A DNA stretch of 64,000 bases from an uncultured Bacteroidales bacterium. Lineage in GTDB: Bacteria; Bacteroidota; Bacteroidia; Bacteroidales; UBA932. Numbering within the stretch: the stretch's first letter is position 1; each line of letters opens with the position of its first letter. The position numbers were made by a program, and so were the translations under genes. The stretch is taken from the NCBI GenBank assembly GCA_944322925.1, contig CALUQM010000003.1, positions 1-64,000 of the forward strand, given 5' to 3'. Positions 26,118 through 35,223 of the stretch are shown one piece after another. The notes under the pieces were generated by a model. That model ran no database searches, was not told where the DNA came from, and saw nothing but the letters and a program-made list of their open reading frames with translations.

Positions 26118-28217
26118 TCAGTTGACAATGATTTCATCCGTGAAAAGCCAGGCCCCGTCTTTCTGCGGTTTCTCGGCACGGAGGCGTATGTAACGGCAGT
26201 TTTCGTTGCAGACAAGGCCGTACTGCCTGAAATAAAGGCCGTCGAGAGCAGCGGACAGGTCCCTGAAGACAGTGCCGACCGGACGGAAATGCGCTCCGTC
26301 ATTCGAGACAGAAATCTCTACCTTTTCAGGAAGATAAACCCATGCGGAGATGATCTGCATGAATGTCGCACCTATATAATGTACCTGACGGGAAGCGCCG
26401 AGATCTACAGTTACATCCACGTCTGACAGAAAGCCCTGCCACCTGCCGTCGCCGTATGACCAGCCTCCGAGAAGCCCGTCAGTCAGGGCTGCGTCGCCGG
26501 ATGCCGGATATCTGCCGTCATATTTTATGGAATAGCCGGCAAGGCTTCCGACAGCAAGATGCTCTACAGGTGCCAGACTCTCCTTTCTTTCTCCGTATTC
26601 GTTCCCGAGATCGAAAACTGTGTATCCCCTTTGTCCGAGAAGCGCGAGGAGCGACAGGGACCTTTCCCTGAAATCACCGTAATCCTTGCTTTCCGCCCTG
26701 CTCCATCCGGTCTCCGCTATGGCGAAAGCCCGTGGATAGTACATGTATTCCGCGTGGCTGTCTTCGGTTATGTACTCGGACCAGAGATTGCCCTGGACTC
26801 CGAGAATGTGTCTGCCCGACCCGATATCTGTTCCGTCCCCGGCAGGATCGAATGAATATGTCCTTTCAAGGGTAACATATCCGCCTATGGATACCGGTTC
26901 CCTGAAAGGGGCATCCTGGGTATAGTCGAGATAGCAGTATGAATTAGGCGTCATTATCACGTCATGTCCTGCCCGGGCAGCTTCCAGACCTCCTTCCGTG
27001 CCTCTCCACGACATTACCGTGGCATTCGGAGCCAGTCCTCCCTGCATGATTTCGTCCCAGCCTATTATTTTCTTTCCGCGGGAATTCACGAAGTTTCCGA
27101 TCCGGCGGATAAAATAGCTCTGAAGCTCGTCTACCGTCTCGAGGCCTTCTTCCTGCATCCGCCTGCGGCAGTCGGGACAGGTCTTCCAGGCTTCTTTCGA
27201 GGCCTCGTCTCCACCTATGTGCACATATTCCGAAGGGAAAAGATCCATAACTTCCGTCAGGACGTTTTCAAGAAAGATGAAAGTTTCCTCCTTCCCGGGA
27301 CACAAGTCGCCGCTTCCGTATTGCATGCCGCTGCACGACAATTCGGGAAAGACTGCAATCACCTCCTCGCTGTGACCCGGCATTTCTATTTCAGGAATGA
27401 TCTCTATATGTTTCCTTTCGGCATAATCGAGAATTTCCCTTATGTCCTCTTCGGTATAGTAGCCTCCGTATGCTCCTGGCGTACCGGCCTTGCAGTAGTG
27501 CCTGTGGGATGCCTGCCAGTCCGACCATTTCCTGTAAGGTCTCCATGCGGCAAATTCCGTCAGGCCGGGATATGCACCGATCTCGAGTCTCCAGCCGGCA
27601 CCGTCGGTCAGATGCAGGTGCATTCTGTTCAGTTTCAGGAGAGCCATCGCATCCATCTGTTTCATGAGGAATTCCTTTGAACGGAAATGTCTCGACACAT
27701 CGAAATGGAGCCCCCTGTAGGGGAATCTCGGCCTGTCATTTATGGTACAGCACGCTATTTTTCCCGACTCCGACAGTCCGGCCATCTGGGCAAGGCTCTG
27801 TACGGCATAAAAGGCCCCTGCAGCCGAAGGTGCGTGGATATATATCCGGTCTTCCTCCACCCTCATCGTGTACGATTCGTCGTCAGGCATCGCACCAATG
27901 CTGATTATCAGGTCTGCGCCGGAAGGTCCGGAAGTTTCGCTTATCGGGAAAGGCAAAGACCGGATTTCGTCCGACAGCCTGTTCCTGGCCCTGAGCGAGG
28001 ATTCATCCTTAAATCCGGTACGGGATTCCGTTCCGATAAAGAATTTCATTCCGTCATGAATTTCAAAAGTCCCGTCATCCGTCCTGTAGTCGCAAGGTAT
28101 GGGGATAACAGACTCCGGACCGGTTATCCTATTGCTGCACTCGGGTTCTGTATCCTGACCTGCAGCGGGGACGGAAAAAGCTGCTGAAAGGAGAATAAGG
28201 AATGGAATCAAGTTCAT
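26118..28217 (-). CDS. GH20 beta-N-acetylhexosaminidase with C-terminal discoidin-like domain
   Basis: 699 residues with an SPI-type signal peptide (to about VPAAG). A GH20b-type N-terminal domain (about 35-160) leads to the GH20 barrel (about 165-500): RGLHFDVSRHF, MHLHLTDGAGWRLEI, IPEIEMPGHS, and the catalytic pair Asp337-Glu338 in HIGGDEASKEAW. The C-terminal ~130 residues resemble an F5/8 type C sugar-binding module. It removes terminal GlcNAc/GalNAc from glycans, probably in the periplasm, and suits the neighbouring N-glycan loci. It is the second gene after GH97, 25 bp away. Confidence 0.9.
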   Translation of the reverse strand: MNLIPFLILLSAAFSVPAAGQDTEPECSNRITGPESVIPIPCDYRTDDGTFEIHDGMKFFIGTESRTGFKDESSLRARNRLSDEIRSLPFPISETSGPSGADLIISIGAMPDDESYTMRVEEDRIYIHAPSAAGAFYAVQSLAQMAGLSESGKIACCTINDRPRFPYRGLHFDVSRHFRSKEFLMKQMDAMALLKLNRMHLHLTDGAGWRLEIGAYPGLTEFAAWRPYRKWSDWQASHRHYCKAGTPGAYGGYYTEEDIREILDYAERKHIEIIPEIEMPGHSEEVIAVFPELSCSGMQYGSGDLCPGKEETFIFLENVLTEVMDLFPSEYVHIGGDEASKEAWKTCPDCRRRMQEEGLETVDELQSYFIRRIGNFVNSRGKKIIGWDEIMQGGLAPNATVMSWRGTEGGLEAARAGHDVIMTPNSYCYLDYTQDAPFREPVSIGGYVTLERTYSFDPAGDGTDIGSGRHILGVQGNLWSEYITEDSHAEYMYYPRAFAIAETGWSRAESKDYGDFRERSLSLLALLGQRGYTVFDLGNEYGERKESLAPVEHLAVGSLAGYSIKYDGRYPASGDAALTDGLLGGWSYGDGRWQGFLSDVDVTVDLGASRQVHYIGATFMQIISAWVYLPEKVEISVSNDGAHFRPVGTVFRDLSAALDGLYFRQYGLVCNENCRYIRLRAEKPQKDGAWLFTDEIIVN

Positions 28218-28242
28218 CTGCGCTGCTGTTTTCCGTATAATG

Positions 28243-30288
28243 CTACTTCACCGGCTTGAACACTATGGCCTGGCCTCCGTCTGCGGACATGGCTATGGAC
28301 AGTGTGTCTGACGACGATACTTCTTTGGTCGAAAGTATATAGGCGGTCTTGTCAGGGGCCCGCGTTCCGTCCGGCTGACAAATTTCCGGAGCATTCGGAT
28401 CATCGGCATATATTTCGGCGGCATATTTCACGCCCGGGTCGAGGAAATCGAGCCCGACCGTCACCGTTCTCGCTTCTGCGTTTGTTCCTGCCCCGAGGAA
28501 AAATCGGTCTCCGGCCTTTCGTACCACTACTATGTAATCTCCTGGTTCGCCGGCAAGTGCTTCGGACCAGTCGCAGTCAGCATCGAAATCTCTGAAAAAC
28601 CGGAATGCCGGATGTCCTTCATAATTCTCGATAAGGTCGCATGCCATCTGCAGAGGAGAATACAGAATTACCCAGTTCGCTATCTGACGGGCAAGCGTAG
28701 TCTTTATGTAACATTGCGAATTGTCTCCGTTCCAGGCTTTCCTGCCGGGATCTTTTACCGCCCTTTCATAGTAGATGTCGAAGACTCCAGGCGTATAGTC
28801 CATCGGACCACCAAGGAGGCGGACAAACGGAATCGTGCACAGATATTCCGATGAATTGCCCTTGCTCCAGGCATTCCATTCCATACCTTTTGCTCCTTCC
28901 CTTGTCATCATGTTCGGCCAGGTGCGGCGGATTCCCGTTTCCTTTATAGGTTCATGGGCATCTATCATTATCTGATATCCGGCAGCTTTTTCCACCACTT
29001 TCTGATAGTGCTGCACTGCTCTCTGCGAATGATGCCTTATATTGTCCGGCATGCCTCCGGCATATCCTGTCTTCAAAACGTGGACTCCCAGTTCCCGGTA
29101 TCTGGCAAACGCGGAGTCCATCGCAGCCTCATATTCGAAGATGCTGCCGCCAGTTTCGTTGTGCATCCACAGGGAAACGCCTTTTTCAGCAGCGTATGCA
29201 GCAATCCTTTCAAGATCGAAATCCTCTGCCGGTTCGCAATAGTCGAAGCTCTGGCTTCCGCCCCAGTTCTCCCAACCCTTGTTCCAGCCTTCGAACAGTA
29301 CGCCTTCTATGTTGTTGGCGGCTGCGAAATCTATATGTTTCAAGGCATTTTCCGTAGTAGCTCCATGCCGGCTGTCGCTGGTCCAGGTCTGGGTTCCGAG
29401 GTGCATTCCCCACCATACTCCGACATATTTCTGCGGTTTTATCCATGAACAGTCTTCTATTTCCGAAGGTTCGTTCAGATTAAGGATCAGTGAGGAATTT
29501 ATAAGGCCCACGGCCTTGTCGGCTATCTGCACCGTACGCCACGGAGTCGTGAATTTTCCAGGAATCCTGGCCTTGATGCCATCCGGACGCGGGGCCAGTT
29601 CTGCCCTGAACACGAGAGAATCGCTCCTGTACAGGTTCATTTCGGGAAAGTCGTACAGGGCTGCTTCATGAATGCTGCCGTACGTATCGCCTGTCTTGAA
29701 AGTGAAAGGTGTATTCGCCGTTTCGGTGCTGCTGACCGGCTGCTCGCGCGTGTCCAGTTCGTATGTCTCGAAATTGCCCGGTATGGACCAGCTGGTGCCG
29801 TCTTCCATGAAGCGGATATGCGTTTTTTCGGAAATAACGGTCAGTGAATCGAAATCCGTCGAATATTCGTATCGGAATCCTATTCCGTCATCGTATGCGC
29901 GGATCCGGAGAGTCATGTCTGCTCCTTCCTGATTTTCCATTTCGACAGCCAGTTCCCTGTGATTGTCCCTGACTGTCTTGTTTTCACCCCATGGCTGGGT
30001 CCATGTATCGTCATAGCTGCTTCTGTACATCCGTCTGACGGCATATCCGTCCGAAAGACAGATTTCCGAGGCTTCAAGACCTTCGGCCGATACAAGCATC
30101 AGCGGATTGCCGCGATGCGTAAGTAAAAGTTCAGGGATTCCTGTTTCCGTCATGGAGATTTCCACTCCGATGTTCCCGTCAGGTGATGCAAGTTTTCGGT
30201 TTTCCGTGCAGGAAACACTTGCCAATACGGCAATAATTGCAGATACCGGCGCCGCCGCTTTCCGGAGAATGTGCAAATTTTTGTTCAT
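28243..30288 (-). CDS. GH97 alpha-glycosidase (inverting type) lipoprotein
   Basis: 681 residues from the ATG at 30288, which gives a lipoprotein signal (VLASVSC, Cys27). The frame is open to 30987, but that stretch is antisense to another coding remnant and overlaps this gene's promoter, so I reject it. GH97_N beta-sandwich spans about 28-280, the barrel about 285-580 (YVGVWWGMHLG, GVLFEGWNKGWENWG, WMHNETGG) and the C-terminal domain the rest. DAHEPIKETGIRRTWPN has the Glu that acts as base in inverting SusB-type members, and the strand LKTGYAGG lacks the Asp nucleophile of retaining members. I infer an alpha-glucosidase-like activity. Confidence 0.88.
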   Translation of the reverse strand: MNKNLHILRKAAAPVSAIIAVLASVSCTENRKLASPDGNIGVEISMTETGIPELLLTHRGNPLMLVSAEGLEASEICLSDGYAVRRMYRSSYDDTWTQPWGENKTVRDNHRELAVEMENQEGADMTLRIRAYDDGIGFRYEYSTDFDSLTVISEKTHIRFMEDGTSWSIPGNFETYELDTREQPVSSTETANTPFTFKTGDTYGSIHEAALYDFPEMNLYRSDSLVFRAELAPRPDGIKARIPGKFTTPWRTVQIADKAVGLINSSLILNLNEPSEIEDCSWIKPQKYVGVWWGMHLGTQTWTSDSRHGATTENALKHIDFAAANNIEGVLFEGWNKGWENWGGSQSFDYCEPAEDFDLERIAAYAAEKGVSLWMHNETGGSIFEYEAAMDSAFARYRELGVHVLKTGYAGGMPDNIRHHSQRAVQHYQKVVEKAAGYQIMIDAHEPIKETGIRRTWPNMMTREGAKGMEWNAWSKGNSSEYLCTIPFVRLLGGPMDYTPGVFDIYYERAVKDPGRKAWNGDNSQCYIKTTLARQIANWVILYSPLQMACDLIENYEGHPAFRFFRDFDADCDWSEALAGEPGDYIVVVRKAGDRFFLGAGTNAEARTVTVGLDFLDPGVKYAAEIYADDPNAPEICQPDGTRAPDKTAYILSTKEVSSSDTLSIAMSADGGQAIVFKPVK

Positions 30289-30321
30289 AAACAGTTTTAG
30301 TGTAAATTTTATTTCAGGGTG

Positions 30322-30353
30322 TAAAGATATCCTAATTATCGAACAAATACAAA
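30322..30353 (-). promoter_or_regulatory. Promoter of the GH97-GH20 operon
   Basis: The minus strand has TTTG (30353-30350), 20 bases, then TATCTTTA (30329-30322), one change from TAnnTTTG. The predicted start is near 30315, with a leader of about 27 bases. Confidence 0.55.
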
Positions 30354-30499
30354 ATCCTGCAGAATCGGAAAAAACCGTCAGGATCGTAAAAACTGTTCCC
30401 GGGATCGTAAAAAGTTGGTTAGGACCTGTTGACTCCGATTTCCAGTTCCTGTACTTTAGCCGGAAAATTTCTACACATGGAAGTAAAGTATCTCTCGAT

Positions 30500-30973
30500 G
30501 TACCCGATGAAACTATTTTTTGTATCTTCGTTGAACTGAACAGGTTTGACAGGGAACTGAAGGACTGCAGGTCCGTCACGGAACAGTGGTTGTATTCACT
30601 CAAAAGGGTAGGCACTCTCGACAGGATTCCGGATGAACTCAAGTCGGAGATGTTCGAACGGCTGTTCAGGGCCTGCGAGATTGCAAGGTTCGACAAGGAA
30701 CAGAAACTAAAGTACGAAAGCGATATGATTACCGAACGCGACGAGAAGAACATAATAAACACCGCCATCAGGCTCGGAAAGGACCAGTGGTTTGCCGAAG
30801 GGCTCGCCGAGGGCAAGGCTACCGGGAAAGCCGAAGGACTCGCCGAAGGGAAAGCCAAGGGCAGAGCCGAAGAGAGAATCGCGATAGCCGGAACATTGAA
30901 ACAGAAAGGCATCCCTGCAGCGACAATCGCTGCCGCTACCGGGATGACGGAAGGTGAGATCGAAGCTCTCTGA
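30500..30973 (+). pseudogene. 3' fragment of an Rpn-family transposase/nuclease (PDDEXK_2)
   Basis: The plus-strand frame encodes about 158 residues matching the C-terminal half of Rpn recombination-promoting nucleases: CIFVELNRFDRELKDCRS, EQWLYSLKRVGTLDRIPDE, FRACEIARFDKEQKLKYES, then a Lys/Glu/Gly-rich repeat (GLAEGKATGKAEGLAEGKAKG) and the terminal AIAGTLKQKGIPAATIAAATGMTEGEIEAL. The N-terminal catalytic PD-(D/E)xK half is missing, and the upstream bases in this frame are only the promoter and antisense of GH97. I see no plausible ATG. I read it as a decayed mobile-element gene. Confidence 0.7.
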
Positions 30974-31059
30974 ATTGAAAATTTCATTTATTGAAAAGCA
31001 TTGGAGACGGATACGGTATATTGTAATCCTGAATTTTACCCGTTTTCAGGAAAAAAAAC

Positions 31060-31067
31060 TATATTTG
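31060..31067 (+). promoter_or_regulatory. -7 box of slyD
   Basis: TATATTTG fits TAnnTTTG, 32 bases before the ATG at 31100. A TTTT lies 22 bases upstream as a weak -33. Confidence 0.45.
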
Positions 31068-31099
31068 CCGGCTGAAAAAATCTAAAAATACCGACAAAA

Positions 31100-31717
31100 A
31101 TGAAAATAGGACAGAATAAAGTCGTAGAACTCTGCTACGAGCTGGTAGTAGACGGTGAAATCGCTGACAAAACCACCAGGGAAAAACCGTTGGACTATAT
31201 TCACGGCACCGGTTCGCTGCTTGAAAAATTCGAAAAGAATATCGAAGGGCTCGAGCCTGGGGATCCTTTCAAATTCACTCTTACCCCGGCTGAAGGCTAT
31301 GGTGAAATAGATCCTGACCGGATAATAGACCTGCCGATGGCTGCATTCGAAGTGAACGGCAAGGTTCAGGACAATCTTCTTGTCCCGGGGACCACCATTC
31401 CAATGATGAACAGCCGCGGAGGCATAGTTCCGGGCAAAGTGCTGGAAGTGAATGAAAAATCTGTCAGGATGGACCTCAACTCGCCGATGGCAGGCAAGAC
31501 TCTGAATTTTTCCGGAGAAATCCTGACCGTGCGCGATGCGACTGAAAAGGAGCTCAAGGAAGGCCTGCACGGAGAATACGTGCATCAGTGCTGCTGCGGA
31601 GGGTCGAACGGAGAATGCGGCGGAGGAGAATGCGGAGACGGCTGCTGCTCTGACCATGAAGGCGGCTGCGGGCACGACGGAAGCCACAACGAAGGCTGCC
31701 ACGGAGGCTGCAATTAG
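31100..31717 (+). CDS. slyD: SlyD-type FKBP peptidyl-prolyl isomerase with metal-binding tail
   Basis: 205 residues. The FKBP core is split by an insert-in-flap domain as in SlyD: YELVVDGEIADKTTREKPLDY, GTGSLLEKFEKNIEGLEPGD, then LTPAEGYGEIDPDRIIDLP. After about residue 160 the tail is very rich in Cys, His, Gly and acidic residues (HQCCCGGSNGECGGGECGDG and more), with 11 Cys and several His in 45 residues. In other bacteria this tail binds nickel and serves metallochaperone functions. It is cytoplasmic. It is followed by an EamA transporter with a 26-base gap, perhaps cotranscribed. Confidence 0.9.
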   Translation: MKIGQNKVVELCYELVVDGEIADKTTREKPLDYIHGTGSLLEKFEKNIEGLEPGDPFKFTLTPAEGYGEIDPDRIIDLPMAAFEVNGKVQDNLLVPGTTIPMMNSRGGIVPGKVLEVNEKSVRMDLNSPMAGKTLNFSGEILTVRDATEKELKEGLHGEYVHQCCCGGSNGECGGGECGDGCCSDHEGGCGHDGSHNEGCHGGCN

Positions 31718-31743
31718 AAAAACGGTTAAAATCCTGATCGGCA

Positions 31744-32667
31744 ATGTGGCTTTTGCTGGCCTTTGTCTCGGCTGCCCTGCTGGGATTTTATGACGCATCC
31801 AAGAAATCTGCACTGGAAGACAATGCTGTCCTTCCGGTGCTGTTTTTGAATACCGTATTTTCCACACTCATATTCTCTCCGTTCATAATAGACAGCATGT
31901 CAGGGAACGGATGGTTCGGCGGCACGGTTCTCGATGCTGCACCGTATGCAGGACATGCAGAAACATCTTCTGTTTTTCATGCGCATCTTCTGGTCATAAT
32001 AAAATCATGCATTGTCCTTTCTTCCTGGATATTCGGATATTTCGGGCTCAAACACCTCCCCATAACCATTGTCGGTCCGATCAACGCCACAAGGCCGGTT
32101 CTTGTGCTGATAGGGGCAATGATAGTTTTCGGAGAAAGGCTGAACTGGTGCCAGTGGACAGGAGTCGTCCTCGCCATGATATCCCTGTTCATGCTGAGCC
32201 GGTCCAGCAAAAAGGAATCAGTAGATTTCGCGCATAACAAATGGATATTTTTCGTAGCCCTTGCTGCAGTCATCGGTGCCGTCAGCGGACTTTACGACAA
32301 ATACATCATGTCTGAACTGAGTCCGATGTTCGTCCAGGGCTGGTACAATTTCTACCAGATGGCAATGATGGCGGTTATCGTAGCCATTCTATGGTATCCG
32401 CATCGGGCTAAAACCACTCCGTTCCACTGGAGCTGGGCAATTCCGCTGATTTCGATATTCATATCCGCCGCCGATTTTTCGTACCTGTCTGCACTGAACG
32501 AAGAAGATTCCATGATTTCCGTAGTGTCACTTATCAGGCGAAGTTCAGTCCTGGTATCATTTTTCTGCGGGGTAATCATTTTCAGGGAAAGGAATCTGAA
32601 AGCAAAGGCTCTCGACCTTCTGCTGATTCTCACAGGAATGATATTCATTTATTTCGGATCGAGATAA
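31744..32667 (+). CDS. EamA/DMT-family transporter
   Basis: 307 residues with ten predicted membrane helices in two EamA repeats (about 1-145 and 160-305). The first helix starts at the N-terminus (WLLLAFVSAALLGFYDASKK). Repeat 1 ends with LVLIGAMIVFGERLNWCQWTG and repeat 2 with FCGVIIFRERNLKAKALD, the paired family signature. It exports or imports a small metabolite across the inner membrane; the substrate cannot be told from sequence. Confidence 0.85.
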   Translation: MWLLLAFVSAALLGFYDASKKSALEDNAVLPVLFLNTVFSTLIFSPFIIDSMSGNGWFGGTVLDAAPYAGHAETSSVFHAHLLVIIKSCIVLSSWIFGYFGLKHLPITIVGPINATRPVLVLIGAMIVFGERLNWCQWTGVVLAMISLFMLSRSSKKESVDFAHNKWIFFVALAAVIGAVSGLYDKYIMSELSPMFVQGWYNFYQMAMMAVIVAILWYPHRAKTTPFHWSWAIPLISIFISAADFSYLSALNEEDSMISVVSLIRRSSVLVSFFCGVIIFRERNLKAKALDLLLILTGMIFIYFGSR

Positions 32668-32687
32668 AATGCAAATGAGCAAATAAA

Positions 32688-32719
32688 TTTGCTCTGCTCT
32701 CGGCTTCTGCGTATCTTTG
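32688..32719 (+). promoter_or_regulatory. Consensus promoter of the GT2 gene
   Basis: TTTG (32688-32691), 20 bases, TATCTTTG (32712-32719). The -7 box ends 7 bases before the ATG at 32727, so transcription should begin at or within a few bases of the start codon, implying a leaderless or nearly leaderless mRNA. Confidence 0.65.
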
Positions 32720-32726
32720 TTTCTTC

Positions 32727-33815
32727 ATGAAAACGGCTGTAGTCATACTGAACTGGAACGGGAAGGAATATCTTGAAAGATTCCTCCCCGGACTTGTCGG
32801 ATCCGTAGGACCGCACGACAGGGTAATCGTGGCCGACAATGCATCTACAGACGGGTCAGCCAGCCTGCTGAAGGAGAAATTTCCTGATGTAGCCACCATG
32901 ATGTTCAGCAGAAACTGGGGGTTCACAGGGGGATACAACAGGGCCCTGATGCAGCTCGATGCCGAATATTTCATCCTCCTCAATTCCGACATAGAAGTTC
33001 CGGACCATTGGATAGAACCGCTGGAAGAATGGATGGACAGCCATCCGGAATGCGGCATCTGCGCCCCCAAGCTGCATTCTTACGCGGACAGGGAGATGTT
33101 CGAATATGCAGGTGCTGCAGGAGGATATATCGACAGATACGGTTATCCTTACTGCAGAGGCAGGATAATGAAGATGGTAGAAGAAGACAGGGGGCAATAT
33201 GACAGTCCGGAAAACGTCTTCTGGGTGAGCGGAGCCTGCCTCATGATAAGAGCAGAACTGTACCGCCGGCTCGGAGGGCTCGATGAAAGGTTTTTTGCCC
33301 ACATGGAAGAAATAGACCTGTGCTGGAGAGCCCAGCTCACAGGGCATGAAGTGACAGTCGTGCCGTATTCTACAGTCTACCACATCGGAGGAGGAAGTCT
33401 TCCGAACGACTCCCCGCGGAAACTCTACCTCAACTACAGGAACAATCTCCTGATGCTCAGAAAAAATCTGGCTAAAACGTATGCTCTCAAGGCTTTCGGA
33501 AACGGGAACGATGCCGGGACATCCGCGGCAAAAGGTCTGAGAAAAGCCAGAAGGACAATACTGACAAGAATGCTGTTGGACGGGGCGGCGGCGGCCGTAT
33601 ACCTGTGTACCTTCAAATGGAGTTATTTCAAGGCCGTTGTCAGGGCGCACAGGGATTTCAGGAAAATCCGGGAACGGATTTCCGTCAAGGACCTGACCGG
33701 GTATCTGAAACAGTGGGGAGACAAGGGCAAGATAACCGGAATGTCCGACAAGTGGATTATACTGCGGGCCATTATCCTTCGCAGGGATATTTTCAGGATT
33801 TCAGGCAAAGTCTGA
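32727..33815 (+). CDS. Family 2 glycosyltransferase (rhamnosyltransferase-like)
   Basis: 362 residues. The GT-A nucleotide-binding start (KTAVVILNWNGKEYLERFLPGL, VIVADNASTDGSASLL) is followed by the metal-site region FILLNSDIEVPDHW, then SGACLMIRAELYRRLGGLDERFFAHMEEIDLCWRAQLTGHEV, typical of dTDP-rhamnosyltransferase-like GT2 proteins. The C-terminal ~100 residues include a hydrophobic, membrane-associating segment (LLDGAAAAVYLCTFKW). It probably adds a sugar in envelope polysaccharide or glycolipid synthesis; donor and acceptor are unknown. Confidence 0.88.
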   Translation: MKTAVVILNWNGKEYLERFLPGLVGSVGPHDRVIVADNASTDGSASLLKEKFPDVATMMFSRNWGFTGGYNRALMQLDAEYFILLNSDIEVPDHWIEPLEEWMDSHPECGICAPKLHSYADREMFEYAGAAGGYIDRYGYPYCRGRIMKMVEEDRGQYDSPENVFWVSGACLMIRAELYRRLGGLDERFFAHMEEIDLCWRAQLTGHEVTVVPYSTVYHIGGGSLPNDSPRKLYLNYRNNLLMLRKNLAKTYALKAFGNGNDAGTSAAKGLRKARRTILTRMLLDGAAAAVYLCTFKWSYFKAVVRAHRDFRKIRERISVKDLTGYLKQWGDKGKITGMSDKWIILRAIILRRDIFRISGKV

Positions 33816-33857
33816 CGGGAAAACCGCAGCAGGATTTTGATTTTAAAGTTTTTTCGT

Positions 33858-35216
33858 ATGAAAATAATAATAGCCGGCGCCGGCGAAGTCGGCACACATC
33901 TGGCAAAAATGCTGAGCAACAATTCGAACAGCATCACAGTCATAGACGAAAAGAAAGACAGGCTGGACATGCTGTCCGAATATTCCGACATAATAACGGT
34001 CGAAGGCAGTCCGTCATCCATAACGGTCCTGAAGGAAGCCGGAGTGGAAGATGCCGACCTGTTCATCGCCGTAAGCCCGAACGACTCGCAGGAAGTGAAC
34101 ATAGTGAGTGCGATACTTGCAAAAAAAATGGGCGCAAGAAAAGTCACTTCGAGAGTAGACAACGAAGAATACCTGTCATACGAGAACAAACTGCTGTTCA
34201 CCCAGATGGGAATCGACCTGATGTTCTACCCTGAAAAAATCGCCGCCAACGAGATTATGGAACTGCTGAAAAGGACAGCATCCACCGAATCCATCGACTT
34301 CGCACGGGGGAAGCTGCAGATGGCTGTTTTCAAGCTCGAAGAAGACTCGCCCGTCATAGACATGAAAATATCCGAATTCGTCGCTGCCTTTCCTACGGAA
34401 ACCCTTACATTCAGGGTAGTGGCGATTTCCAGAAACAATGAGACCATAATCCCGAAAGTCGACACCAGATTCAAATACCATGACCTTGTGTTTATCATAG
34501 CCAAGCGTGAAGGGATGGCGGAACTCATGAAATTCATAGGGAAAAGCAACGTCGAAGTCAACAAGCTGATGATTCTCGGAGGAGGGCCGATAGGAGAAAT
34601 GGTTGCCAAGCAGCTAAGCAGGCAAGTCGACAGCATCAAGATAATAGAAATGAAGAAAGACCGGTGCATAGAACTTTCCGAAAGCCTGCCTGACAATGTG
34701 ATAGTAGTCAACGGCGACGGACGGAACTCCGACACGCTCGCGGAAGAGTCCGTAAAGGACTACGATGCATTCGTGGCAGTCACAAGCAGCACCGAAACGA
34801 ATATCCTGACCTGTGCCGCGGCAAAGAAACTCGGAGTGGGCAGGACAATTGCGGAAGTGGAGAATCTGGAATACATCAAGCTGGCCGAAGGCATGGGAGT
34901 CGATGCCGTCATAAACAAGAAACTCATAACGGCCGGCAGAATCTTCAAGTTTACCTTGAGCGACAAGGTGCATTTCGTAAAGTACATGAGCGGGACCAAC
35001 GCCGAAATACTGGAATTCGTAGTCGCTCCGGGCAGCTGGATCACGAAAGGGAAACTGAAAGACCTCAGTTTCCCGCAGAATGCCATTATCGGAGGCGTCA
35101 TCAGAGGGAATGAATCATTCATCGCGATAGGCGATTCGGAAATAGAGGCCTACGACAGGGTGGCGGTATTCGCCCTTCCGGAAGTAGTAAAGGATGTAGA
35201 CAAGTTCTTCAGATAA
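33858..35216 (+). CDS. trkA: Trk potassium uptake NAD-binding subunit TrkA
   Basis: 452 residues from the ATG at 33858 (MKIIIAGAGEVG), chosen so that the Rossmann strand is at the N-terminus. Two RCK_N/RCK_C modules are present: GAGEVGTHLAKML with VIDEKKDR, and ILGGGPIGEMVAKQL with IIEMKKDRCIELSE. Each is followed by a TrkA_C domain (around 145-220 and 370-450). This cytoplasmic regulator binds NAD(H) and gates TrkH. No trkH gene lies in the window. It is 42 bp after the GT2 gene and 7 bp before the ABC-F gene. Confidence 0.93.
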   Translation: MKIIIAGAGEVGTHLAKMLSNNSNSITVIDEKKDRLDMLSEYSDIITVEGSPSSITVLKEAGVEDADLFIAVSPNDSQEVNIVSAILAKKMGARKVTSRVDNEEYLSYENKLLFTQMGIDLMFYPEKIAANEIMELLKRTASTESIDFARGKLQMAVFKLEEDSPVIDMKISEFVAAFPTETLTFRVVAISRNNETIIPKVDTRFKYHDLVFIIAKREGMAELMKFIGKSNVEVNKLMILGGGPIGEMVAKQLSRQVDSIKIIEMKKDRCIELSESLPDNVIVVNGDGRNSDTLAEESVKDYDAFVAVTSSTETNILTCAAAKKLGVGRTIAEVENLEYIKLAEGMGVDAVINKKLITAGRIFKFTLSDKVHFVKYMSGTNAEILEFVVAPGSWITKGKLKDLSFPQNAIIGGVIRGNESFIAIGDSEIEAYDRVAVFALPEVVKDVDKFFR

Positions 35217-35223
35217 TTTCAGT

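Noticed and set aside
30289..30987. N-terminal extension of the GH97 reading frame
   Set aside because: It lies antisense to the Rpn remnant, covers a good promoter and would put ~230 residues before a clear lipoprotein signal.
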